A stretch of 64,000 bases of DNA. Source: Chlamydomonas reinhardtii. Taxonomy: Eukaryota; Chlorophyta; Chlorophyceae; Chlamydomonadales; Chlamydomonadaceae. This document shows positions 37,022 through 46,603 of this stretch, piece by piece (position 1 is the stretch's first letter; every line of letters starts with the position of its first letter). The stretch covers positions 2,495,411-2,559,410 of the forward strand of contig NC_057006.1 of assembly GCF_000002595.2 (NCBI RefSeq), given 5' to 3'. Under the pieces are notes generated by a model, which saw nothing but the letters and a program-made list of their open reading frames with translations, had not been told where the DNA came from and made no database searches. Made by a program: the position numbers and the translations under genes.

Positions 37022-39129
37022 ATGAGTTTGTTTGGGAAGTGGCTGTTCCGACTGGCCTGCGGGGTGCGTAGCGTGCTAGGCCACCTCGAAATTCGCGCAG
37101 TTTCCTGGGCTTTGCAGGCGCACGCGGCTATCGTGGCTGACATCTTTAACTGTCCCAGATTGTGATGCCTCGATGGGTTGGCCGCTCGCATGTGGGCGTT
37201 ACCCTCCCACCATGAAATCACCCAGGCATCTGCCCACCTCATATGCCCTCCAGGCCGGCGGAGTGGCGGGCTTGGGCCTTGCCCTGCTCTACTTTTTCCA
37301 GGAGAAGATTGTGAGTGGTCAGGGGCACTTGCTGGCGTGTAGGGCAGGAGGGCAAGAGGGCAGGAGGGCAAGGGGACCGTACCTGGTCTGGTCAACGCGT
37401 GCTTGCGTGCGTCGCCGGGAACCTTGCTTTCATGTCTGAGCGCACGACTTGGTGTACCCGCGTGACCTCGCCCAGCTCTACGTGCCCCGAGTCCCTGGGC
37501 TCCCAAGTGGCATCTGGAAGTACCCGAACGAGTTTCAACTGGAGCATGAGGTGCGTGTGGCGTGGAGCAGTGTCCTGTGGCAAATTCGGGCTTTGGAGGA
37601 CTGATTAAGCGTCGGAGCTTGAGGTGCCGTGGAAACGCCTTGGGCCAGCACACCGCGTCGGCCAACGAGCATGACGCTGCTGGATACTGCTCGAGATGTC
37701 TGGCTCAGTGTATCCCGTGCGCTGATAAGGCTCGGCGCCAGGCCCAAGTATGGCCGACGGGTCCCATCCACACCAGAAGCAACACCGTGCACTACACCCC
37801 ATTCCTAACCCCGCCCTTCCAAACCCCGCAACCCGTCCACATGATCAGGAGGTCGCGCTCACCTCCGGTGACGGCGTGAAGCTGCACGCGTGGCTGCTCT
37901 GGGGCCGTGGCTGGACCAAGGAGCAGATCAAGGAGCGGCCGGTGGTGATCTTCTTCCAGGAGAACGCCGGCAATATGTCCTTCCGCCTGCCCTTCCTGCG
38001 CCTGCTGGTGTACCGCCTCAACGTGGTGGTGTTCGCAATGAGGTGCGCTAGGGCGTGTGGGGCGGCCGGCGGGCTGGGGACCCGATGGTTGGGCGCGCGG
38101 TCGGGTCAGCACTGGGCAGGTCAGGCTTTTTGCTTGCTGCGATGCAAACGTGATACATAGGTCGGAGCGCAGCCGCGCAGGCCAGGATAGGGGAGACATC
38201 GTCATGTTGCTGAGGTCATCCTTACGTTGCTGCATCTGCACACCAAGTCCTTTTGTGCCTGGCATCTGCTCCTGCCCCGCAGCTACCGCGGCTACGGGCT
38301 GAGCGAGGGGCGGCCGAGCGAGGCCGGGCTGAAGCTGGACGCAGCGGCGGCGTTGCAGTACGTGCTGTCGCGCGAAGACCTGGCCACCAGCAAGGTGGTG
38401 CTGTTCGGGCGCTCCCTGGGAGGCGCGGTGGCGATACACCTGGCGGCAGAGCACCAGAGCCAGGTGTGTGTTTCGGGGGACAGGGTGGCGAGGTGCCACG
38501 CGGCAGGCGTCCGGGTTACGGTGATGGGTTACGGTGATGGGTCATGGTGAAGCGCCCACGACTAGCACACGCATGGTCCTCTCCACAGCGCTCGCTCAAC
38601 ATGTGATCGCGCACTCGTGGACCTGCCTGCCCCGCAGATCAAGGCCCTGGTCGTGGAGAACACGTTCACGGGCGTGCAGGACATGGTTGCGCGCGTGGTG
38701 CCACCGCTGGCGCTGCTGATCGGCCAGGGCCGGCCCTGCAACTTCCTGGTGACTAACAAGTGGAACAACCTGGCGCTGATACCCAAGATCTCGCTGCCGC
38801 TGCTCATGATGGTGTCGCTGCGGGTGAGGGCCAGGACGTCTTGTGCGGCATAGGTTCATGCCTGTACTTTTGGCAAAACACTGCCCTCCGTCCTTGCGAT
38901 TTTCGTAGCAAGCTCCACCTTGCCGCCGCCCGTCGCCATGCTACGCCTGCAGGACGAGATGGTGCCGTCCTCGCAGATGTTTGCGCTGCACGCGGCGCAG
39001 CGCTCGCCGCACGTGCAGCTAGAGAAGTTCGAGCACGCACTTCACATGGACGCCTACGACACGGAGCCGGAGAAGTACTGGGGCGGGCTGTACCGCTTCA
39101 TGCGCACTTACGTGGAGGATGCGCCCTGA
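37022..39129 (+). CDS. ABHD13/Bem46-type alpha/beta hydrolase, membrane-anchored
   Basis: Serine hydrolase of the ABHD13 / Bem46 / plant WAV2 group; substrate unknown. Exons 37022-37063, 37254-37310, ~37452-37550, 37849-38042, 38283-38463, 38638-38823, 38953-39129, about 310 residues. A hydrophobic anchor ([15 protein letters not shown]) lies near residue 20. The core reads [36 protein letters not shown], nucleophile elbow [14 protein letters not shown] (Ser in GxSxG), [12 protein letters not shown], catalytic Asp in [10 protein letters not shown], and catalytic His in [11 protein letters not shown]. The human protein has GNAGN where this has ENAGN. Exon 3 must begin at GTG 37452 to keep frame, yet the two bases before it are TG, not AG, so that splice site is irregular. 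All other junctions are canonical. Confidence 0.9.
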
Positions 39130-40756
39130 GGTGGCTGGCGGCTGGGGTAGGGAGGAGTGGGCTTGGTGGATGCAAGAGCTCGGTTTGACGGTTGTGGGTG
39201 TGCGATGGGACAGGGTTACGGCAGGTTGGTGAAGTCCCGTAGGGTGCAGCTGATTCCCAGACCTCAGCAGATCGCAAACAACTTGCAACGGCAGTGCATA
39301 AGCGCGCGGCTGGTCGAACGCCGGAGTTACTGTACCGACAAGTTGGAGGCCCGGAGCCCGACGCCCCGAAGACCGCAGAGTGTGAAGTGATGTGGTGTTC
39401 TCGGGGGGTGGAGAATACGCAAGAGACAGCACGTGGGAAATGGTAGGCCAGGGCTGGTGATGTGATGTGAGGTGGGGTCACTGGGGTGTGGATGTGTGAG
39501 TGTGGGTGAGCTACAGTTGCGAACTACAGTTGCGAACTACTGACCATATCCGCATGTCACTCGAGGTGTCACTGAGTCACTGAATGTGTTGCATTCCTGC
39601 CCGTTGATGTCTCATTGGGGAAGAGACCTATCGTTCACGAGAGACGACATGTTCTGCCTTGCGACCATTGTCCGCACGCGTTGCATTGTTGTAGACGTGG
39701 CCCAATGTGGATGGCAGCCGAAACAGCGAATGGCAGGATTGGCGGCGGTACGTACACAGTACTGCAGTAGAGCGGCACACGGAGTTGGAAAGTTGTGTCT
39801 GCGAAACTGCCAACCCCATCACCGAACGTGTATGGATGCGTATAGGCTACCAGCGGCCCAGCTTGCAGGAGTTCACGCGTCTGCTGCAGCGCACGGCCTA
39901 ATACTACATCCAACGGCGGCAGCGCCAGCACCGGAGCACCCCATTACCAGTGATCATGTCAATGTCTTATCCTGGGGGCCTTCAGCCTCTGTGGTTGTTT
40001 ATCTGGTGTGTGTGCTGCCGCCCCCACCCCGTCCTTCCTGTGTGCCGCCGCCCACGTGGCCGCCCCGGACCTAGGCGTGCCGCCGCCCCCGCGGACGCCA
40101 GGTGTACGCGCTGCGGCCCCCATGGTGGTTTGGTCCAAGCGGCAAGCGCCGCCGCCCCCTGATTCATTCACCCAACCCAAACGGTGCTGCGCTATACCTG
40201 CGCAGCGTTGACAACTTGACATACAAACCTTTGCGCTGCCGCAAGCTGGCTGCTGGGGGCCAGCAATGTGAGGGGAGTGTCATGGCCGCCTCCTACATAC
40301 TGCAACATGAGTTGAGATACCGGAATGGTCCAGTCTAAGCCCGCCTTTGCCGGTGGCCAGCTCTGGTAGTAACAACAATCTCTCAAGCAGGCCCACCATA
40401 CCGGCGGCACAGGTCAACAGCCAGCGTGCCCAGCCCCAAATGATTCCCTCTTTGTCAGGTCCGCCTGCCCGTGAGGCCTACACACAGCGCCCCACAACAT
40501 ACCCATGCAAGCAACCGAGCAGCTTAACCTGTGCAGCATTTGTAGCTGTGTACCGGTAGTTGTGTGTCAGTCCTACCCATCAGTCCTACCCAACCAGCCC
40601 CTAGCTTGGTCCAGAGCTGGGTGATCGCATTCCACGTCACCGACTCGCGAACTGCGTCTGCTGGTCCTTGTAACCTAACTTGCACCTGGAGCTACCTGGA
40701 GCTCACAAACAAAACCTGCTGCACATCAGTAACCATACTGCTGCCATGACAACTTC
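39130..40756. other. Intergenic DNA downstream of ABHD13-like gene
   Basis: Apart from repeat family A copy 2 at 39199-39347 and a short direct repeat of GTTGCGAACTACAGTTGCGA near 39518-39540, I see nothing that supports a gene. Confidence 0.4.
39199..39347 (+). repeat. Dispersed repeat family A, copy 2
   Basis: Same order of blocks as 4948-5193: GCGATGGGACAG, GGTGCAGCTGATTCCCAGA, GGTCGAACGCCGGAGTTACT, then ACCGACAAGTTG. It breaks off earlier than copy 1. Confidence 0.75.
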
Positions 40757-43120
40757 TTAGTTTTCAATGCTGGTACGTGCGCCCGCACGTCCGCCTTGAG
40801 CCTTCATGGCGGCCAGCTCTGCTTCAGCCTTGGCTGCGCGTGCGTTGGCCGCTTCCGCCCGCGCCTTGGCCGCTTCCGCCTCCGCCTTGGCCGCTTCCGC
40901 CTCCGCCTTGGCCGCCTCCGCCTTGGCCGCTTCCGCCCGCGCCTCGGCCGCTTCCGCCTCCGCCTTGGCCGCTTCCACCCGCGCCTTCAACATGTTCAGC
41001 ATTTCCGCAGGCCTCTGCATGGTGCGCCACAGGCAGAGCACGTGGGAGGAGCAGGAGGAATGATAAAGATACTATGATATTAAGTAATCCCGGGCGTCCC
41101 GAGGCAGGGGTAGACCGGAGAATCCAGAGGTTGGTCTTCGCCCCTGCCCCCTGTTCCCTAACCCTGCATAATCACCAGCACTAGATAGCACTGGCGCAAC
41201 TACAAAAGTACCAGGAGCAGACAGCGATATCTTGCCAACCCAATAGCCTCGATTCGGGCAGACTCTTTACGTACCTGCAGCTCCTGTGCCTTGTTCACCC
41301 ACGACTTGGCCCGGGACTCCAGCGCTGCGCTGCTTCGAACAATGCGGTCCTGCAGGTCCGCATGCTGCTCCCCGGGATAGATGATGTGGTGCAGCACAGC
41401 CAGAAGCTGCAAGAACACATGTAGCAATGGTAAGCACGCAGTACATCAATTCAGCAGTCCCGCTAGCCAGGGCGCTTGAGATAACGGCTGCACAACGTAC
41501 CTGAAGGTAGCCGCTATTGGCCTGATCGATGTATGTGCGCACGGACTTGAACTACGGCAAACGGAAGCGGGCAAGCATGGCATTGCTATCAGTGCGCATA
41601 TGCGTACTTGTGTTGGCCCTTCAGCATGGATACAGGATTCAGATGCAGCAAGGCACACGCATCTGCTCATCATGCCTTACAGCGCCCTGGTGGCGGGTGT
41701 GCTGTTCTGCTTCGTATTTGGTGTGTGCAGCAACCCGCAAATGTACACATCAAGCCGCAGCTTGCGGGGCCAAAGCCGCGTACGTCAGCCCCTCCCCACA
41801 CAAATAGTGTTCCCACAATCTCCATGAACCACTGCGTACCAACCAGCGGACCTGCCCCACGCACCCGCTTCAGTGCGAACCGTGGTCCCGCGGCTGTCGC
41901 ACCAGTCGATTCAGTGGCCGGGGCTGCGGCGGCGCTAGCTGCGGCACCGCCCACCCCTCCACTGCACGGCAGCCTGTCCACGCGCACGAAGTCCCATGTG
42001 CGCATGTCTGTGAGGAACACCCTGTATGCAGGAATGATGTTGGTGGGAGCGCGGGCAGCCATGTTGGGGCGTCATGCATCGTCAGAACATTACTACGGCA
42101 CTGGCGGAGGTAGGTGCAACCAGTACGTTCGCCGGAAACAGACGCGGGCAGACTCACCACACGGAGCGTGGCTGGGCTGGGCTTTTCTTCAGCAGCTCCA
42201 AAGCAAGAGAGAGCGGCTGCCAGATTTGGTCCCAGAAGTGCACAGCCACCTTCACCGTCCCAACCAGCAAAGGTGTCAAGCCGTCTGGATGCCCCACCAT
42301 CTCTAGGCCGCTCCAGATCGGAAGCGGACGCTGCGCAGGCGCACGGACCAGCACAAACTCTGACCTGCCTGTGGCCGGGTTGGAAAGAGTCCTGGTTGGC
42401 GTTAGTGCCCAACAAGGCGTCAAACACATGCATGGACGCAGCCCACCCGCGCCGTCGGCAGACCCGCACCACCCAGGCAGAGATACACATGCACCGTCTG
42501 GACGCCCACTTACCCGTCACCTGAGGGCCGGTCAGCGTTGCCTCGGCAAGCACGGTTTGCTTCTCAGCCCAGTCCTCCTCGTCATCCACCTCACTGTCGT
42601 CCGACTCGTCCGTCAGCGTGTTGTGGAGCACCGCCCCAGCGGTGGCGAGGCATACCTTACCCTCGTCACTGCCGCCAGAGCCCACTTGCAAGGCCAGCAG
42701 GTTTTTAAGAATCTCCCAGACCTGTTATCATAAGTGCCAAAAAGGTGCCCAATGGAGCTTGGTTGCAGCGTATTTTTGACAGGCGGACACCTGTTCATTC
42801 GTCCCACTCGTGAGCATCTCTCGGCCCAAGCGTTTTGTGCGCACCTGGATATACAACGACGCCTCTGTCGTGCCCGGGCGCAGCACGCAATCAAAAGCCA
42901 GCATGTGGTCCTTTACTGTTGAAGTCGGCAAAGCCTCCGGAAGCAGCTGCGAGATACCCGTGGGCAGCTCGTTGGACACAAAATTTAGGGCGTTAATCTC
43001 AGACAGGGTCACTGTCGCCGTTTCGACATAGATTTTTGTGAAAGTGGCCTCAGTCATTTCTGAATACGTGATTGCACATTCCAAGCACGTACAGCGGCGT
43101 TTGCGAGGCGTTTGGCTCAT
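40757..43120 (-). CDS. Unrecognised 446-residue protein with basic N-terminus, acidic patch and Ala/Lys/Glu coiled-coil tail
   Basis: Seven exons join in phase: 43120-42845, 42721-42514, 42368-42158, 42021-41817, 41551-41501, 41406-41275, 41014-40757. I do not recognise the family. The N-terminus has a small basic/cysteine motif (RKRRCTCLEC). An acidic patch (TDESDDSEVDDEEDW) lies near residue 140. The middle has LLVGTVKVAVHFWDQIWQPL and VFLTDMRTWDFVRVDRL; the second resembles the closing strand pair of PD-(D/E)XK-like domains (FLTD...W.F.R), a weak hint only. The C-terminal 70 residues repeat the heptad-like unit EAAKAEA, nearly pure Ala/Lys/Glu/Arg, and should form a straight helix or coiled coil. 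Canonical splice sites and phase agreement at six junctions support a real gene. Confidence 0.6.
40845..40990 (-). repeat. Coding tandem repeat (21-base related units) in the 446-residue protein
   Basis: Units such as GCGGAAGCGGCCAAGGCGGA repeat about six times and encode the EAAKAEA helix. Confidence 0.8.
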
Positions 43121-43205
43121 TGTTGCTTGACGCAAGACTACATATGAAACAGGTGAGCGTTTCAGCGGCTGCTTCGTGTGTGTTTCAGCATCAGGGGTGC
43201 AGGGA

Positions 43206-43316
43206 GTGCGATGGGACAGTGGTAAGGCAGGTTGGTAAAGTCCCGTAGGGTGCAGCTGATTCCCAGAACCCAGCAGATGGCAAACAATTTGCAACGGCAG
43301 GGCAGGGGTGCAGGGA
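43206..43316 (+). repeat. Dispersed repeat family A, copy 3 (5' part)
   Basis: Begins GTGCGATGGGACAGTGG and runs through GGTGCAGCTGATTCCCAGA and the AATTTGCAACGGCAGGGCAG block, then joins family B sequence. The later family A blocks are missing. Confidence 0.7.
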
Positions 43317-43347
43317 GGTGCAAGGGAAGCACTGACCAGCATAAGCA

Positions 43348-43690
43348 TCCCCTGTGTGCCCCGGCTTGCGTGGGGCCTGTACTGGCCTGTGACCCTGTTT
43401 GCTGCGGGTTGGTGCGTGTGTGCCTGCGCTTGGACGTGCGCCTGCGGTGGTTCCCGTGCGCTCGCCGGTCTGCTTGTTGCTGGGTCAGTGCGCGCGGCCG
43501 TTTGGGTCGGCGTGCGTGCGTGGCGGCCGGGCAGCAGCTGCCTGTGTTCCCTGGCCTGCATGGGGCCCGGGGCCCGGTTTGCGATGTGTTGGTGTGGGTG
43601 CGCCGGCGCTCTGTTGTGTGTGCGCCTGCGGTGGTTCCCGTGCTCGCGGTGTTGTGTGCTGGGGCGGCGGGCATGGGCCCGGACCCTGAT
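43348..43690 (+). repeat. Repeat family B, unit 1
   Basis: A GC-rich block from CTGTGTGCCCCGG through GGGGCCCGGGGCCCGGTTTG to the CGCCTGCGGTGGTTCCCGTG region. Unit 2 at 44148-44660 repeats it in the same direction, and a third copy lies inverted at 50770-51085. Confidence 0.75.
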
Positions 43691-44113
43691 TTGGGTGGTG
43701 GCGAGTGCGACTACGGAACGATCCTGTCCGCGGCGGACGTCGTGGCCTTGCTAGCTGACCACGATGAGGCCCCCAGCCCCGGCACTACCTTCGAGGCGGT
43801 CCTGCAACAGGTACTGTGGGATGCGAGTGATCAGTACGCGGTGTGCTGTCGTGGCACTTGGCGCGCTCTGATCCTGAGGTCCCTCCGTGGGGACGTCCGC
43901 GCCTGGGAGCGGGAATGGGTGGCGGACGGAAGCCCTCCCGTGTGCCCGCGGGGCCTGGTGCCGCAGCTGCTAGAGGCAGCGGCGCGCGCGGACGCGGAGT
44001 TGTTGCGGGCGCTCTGGGCGGGGCCTTTCGAGTGGGCTGTCCTAGTTTGGTGGCGAATTCGTGCGTGTGCGCCTGCGTTTGATCGTGCGCCGGCGGTTGT
44101 TCCTGTGCGGTAG
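43672..44113 (+). CDS. Unrecognised ORF between two family B units
   Basis: The ATG at 43672 opens 146 codons. The central part is unlike the surrounding repeat translation: GECDYGTILSAADVVALLAD, FEAVLQQVLWDASDQYAVCC and WEREWVADGSPPVCP. This has the look of a helical domain with balanced residues. The last 15 codons run into family B sequence. I cannot name a family. It may be the surviving coding part of the element whose repeats flank it. Confidence 0.35.
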
Positions 44114-44147
44114 CTGGTCTGCTTTGTTGTGGAGGTCAGTTGGCTGC

Positions 44148-44660
44148 TGCCTGTGTGCCCCGGTTTGCGTGGGGCCCGTGCCCCGGTTTGCTGCGGGTGG
44201 GGGCGCGTGTGACTGCGCGTGGTCTTACGCCTGCAGTGGTTCCCGTGTACTCGCCTTGGACTGCTTTGTTGCTGGGTCAGATCGCGCGGCCGCTTTGTTC
44301 AGCGTGCGTGCGTGGCAGTCGGGTAGCTGCTGCCTGTGTTTCCTGGCCTGCTTGGGACCCGGGGCCCGGTTTGCAGTGTTTTGGTACGGGGGGCCGGCGC
44401 GCTGGTGTGCGTGTGTGCCTGTGGTGGTTTCCCGTTCTCGCGGCGGTTTGGGCTTGGTGCTGGGTGGTTTGGGCTTGGTGCTTCTCCTTCTCTTCTTTTC
44501 CTGCTCTGTCTGGTCTGGTCTGTGAGTTTGGTGGCTGCTTTGCCCCGGAGGGGTGCCCTTGGGTTTCGGTGGCTTGTGCGGTTGTCCCTGGTGTTCTGCT
44601 TGCTCGCGTTGCAGGTTGTGTGCCGGTGTGGTGCTGCGCCTTCCCCTTCCTTCTCCTTTG
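44148..44660 (+). repeat. Repeat family B, unit 2
   Basis: Matches unit 1 in its first ~320 bases, then continues with a segment containing TTTGCCCCGGAGGGGTGCCC and GTTCTGCTTGCTCGCGTTGC. The latter segment is matched inverted at about 49780-49900. Confidence 0.75.
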
Positions 44661-45314
44661 TAACCACAAAAAGATCCCCTTGGGCAACGTCGGTAGTGCC
44701 GTTGTTGATAGCGGTAGGGAATGCAGGATGGGGACCGTGGCTCGCAGCAGCAGAGTCTTCCCCGGCCGAGTGCGCCAGCGCCGTCACAGACTCGATGGTT
44801 CGCGAGTGAGCTGTTGCAGGCTGGTATTGGGGTGCTGCGTTGGTCGCGCGGAGTTGAAACTCCGGGGAGAAGTGCCAAGGCCGTGCATGCACACACACAT
44901 GGCTACTCACATGCGTACGGCGGGACTGCGGGAGGGCCTCACGTGGCAACAGCTTACAGTGCGGGTTCACGGGTTGCCTTGGGGTGTCGCCGCAGCGCAG
45001 TTGCGAGGTTTGCAACTTTGCATTGGCACTGTGCACGCACCTGGCGCGCGATCGACATCACAACGCCATCAAACTGCCACATAAGAACGGACACCAACGA
45101 CCGACCAGGTGTTCACCAAAACTCTGTGGGGCCCTGAGCAGCGCCAACCGCCGGCCACAGTCGCTCGGCAACCCTCCAGCCAAATTATCGCCAGCCACGT
45201 CTGGCCAATTTGCGTGCCACGTACTTTGGACTTGGTTTGTTCTGCTTTTATGGCTGAAGTGATTACTTCCTGCCCACCCACCCTTGGTCTGCCGGTGGGA
45301 GGCAACTGAGAGAC

Positions 45315-45392
45315 ATGGGACAGTGTTAAGGCAGGTTGGTGAAGTCCCGCAGGGTGCAGCTGATTCCCAGACCTGCCTTAACACTGTCCCAT
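45315..45392. repeat. Perfect 22-base inverted repeat (hairpin) made of family A sequence
   Basis: The left arm 45315-45336 (starting ATGGGACAGTGTTAAGG) is the exact reverse complement of 45371-45392. The 34-base loop holds the family A core GGTGCAGCTGATTCCCAG. It looks like a fold-back end of the family A element. Confidence 0.9.
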
Positions 45393-45718
45393 CGCACGCC
45401 TAACGGCCACTAGGCCAAAATGGGAAGGCAAGGGATTTTAACCCATAAAGAAGGCTTCCTCATAGGCTCATATCGGTGCCCGCCCCCGGAGATGGTGACA
45501 CCGGCGCCACCGGCCGACCCTGGTGCTTATCGTGTGCACAATTTGTACGCATGCATGCACGTGGCTGGCCCCGCCGCTACCCAGCAGGCGCCGCCACCCA
45601 GTGCGGCCGCCGGTACTCGACGGGTGTGGGGAGCCGCAAAGCAGTCTGCACCCGCCAATTATCCGCAATCTGTCTGCCTCTTGGTTTGCCTTTGCCGTCC
45701 CACCCCACATGGCTCACG

Positions 45719-45978
45719 GCTCTGCATCGCGAGTGTGGCGTTGCGGTCTGTCTGTGTGGTGCTATCGCCTGGCCGGGCGCCCGGAGCGTGAGGAATGCGC
45801 ATCAGCAAACTTCCAGCCAGCCAGCAACTTGTCGGTACAGTAACGCCGGCGTTCGACCAGCCATGCACTTCTGCTCTGCCACTGCAAACTGTTTGCTGTC
45901 TGCTTACGGGTCTGGGCATCGGCTGCACCCTACGGGACCTCGCCAACCTGCCTTGAACCCTGTCCCATCACACACCCA
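45719..45978 (-). repeat. Dispersed repeat family A, copy 4 (inverted)
   Basis: Reverse complement of the 4948-5193 arrangement, including the TAGCACCACACAGACA block, the GGTCGAACGCCGG block and the terminal GATGGGACAGGGTT. It is the longest match to copy 1, in opposite orientation. Confidence 0.8.
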
Positions 45979-46400
45979 CATGGCTCACATGGCATGCCTA
46001 GTCCACGCCGCGTGAGCCCTGCAGCAATCGCGCTGCCTTTACTTCTGCGGCCGCCCCGCGTCCGTTGTTGTGCTGCGTTGTCTTGTCAGTATCAAGACTA
46101 GCAGTGGACATTTCATTTTTGTGCAACACGTGCAACACGCCATTACAACTATCCCCCTCCAGATGAGGCGCCCCGACGAATCCGATTCGCAGTTGACATG
46201 GGTACCGCCACCTCCCACCCAAGACTACTCAGTCTCGAAACCTGATGTTGTGCGTTGTCCTTTCAGTATACAGACTCGCTAGCAAAACGGCCGTACTCCT
46301 GATGAGTGTGCATCACCTGTTAGTCCCAATACTGAAATGAGGCCGAACCTGCTATGCAAACACGACACGAGGCTAGCTTGTCGGTGTAGTCGGTGCTTCG

Positions 46401-46405
46401 TTACA
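46401..46405 (-). terminator. Candidate poly(A) signal TGTAA for prolyl 4-hydroxylase
   Basis: TGTAA on the minus strand about 200 bases past the stop codon at 46604, a usual distance. Confidence 0.5.
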
Positions 46406-46603
46406 TCAGTACGCCCTCATGCACCAACTGGAAGTCCATGTCCACTAGCCACACCCAGCCACAGGCACGTGCCCCCAGGCGAGCGCACAGATTGCAGCTA
46501 GCTGCTCTAAGCGCCAGTCGCGCCGCATCAGATGACGACTGAAGCGACAAGTACCTCAACCGGCATCGTCGGGACTCTTGTACAGGGCCCACAGAGCCGC
46601 TAA

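Larger units (their letters stand above)
43121..46603. other. Repeat-rich intergenic region
   Basis: Nearly all of this 3.5 kb is made of repeat families A and B in several orientations (individual entries). 46020-46400 shows no feature except the poly(A) candidate at its end. Confidence 0.6.

Noticed and set aside
40845-40990. Regular repeats that could suggest a CRISPR-like or spacer array
   Set aside because: Units are in frame, coding and contiguous without spacers; they encode the Ala/Lys/Glu helix.
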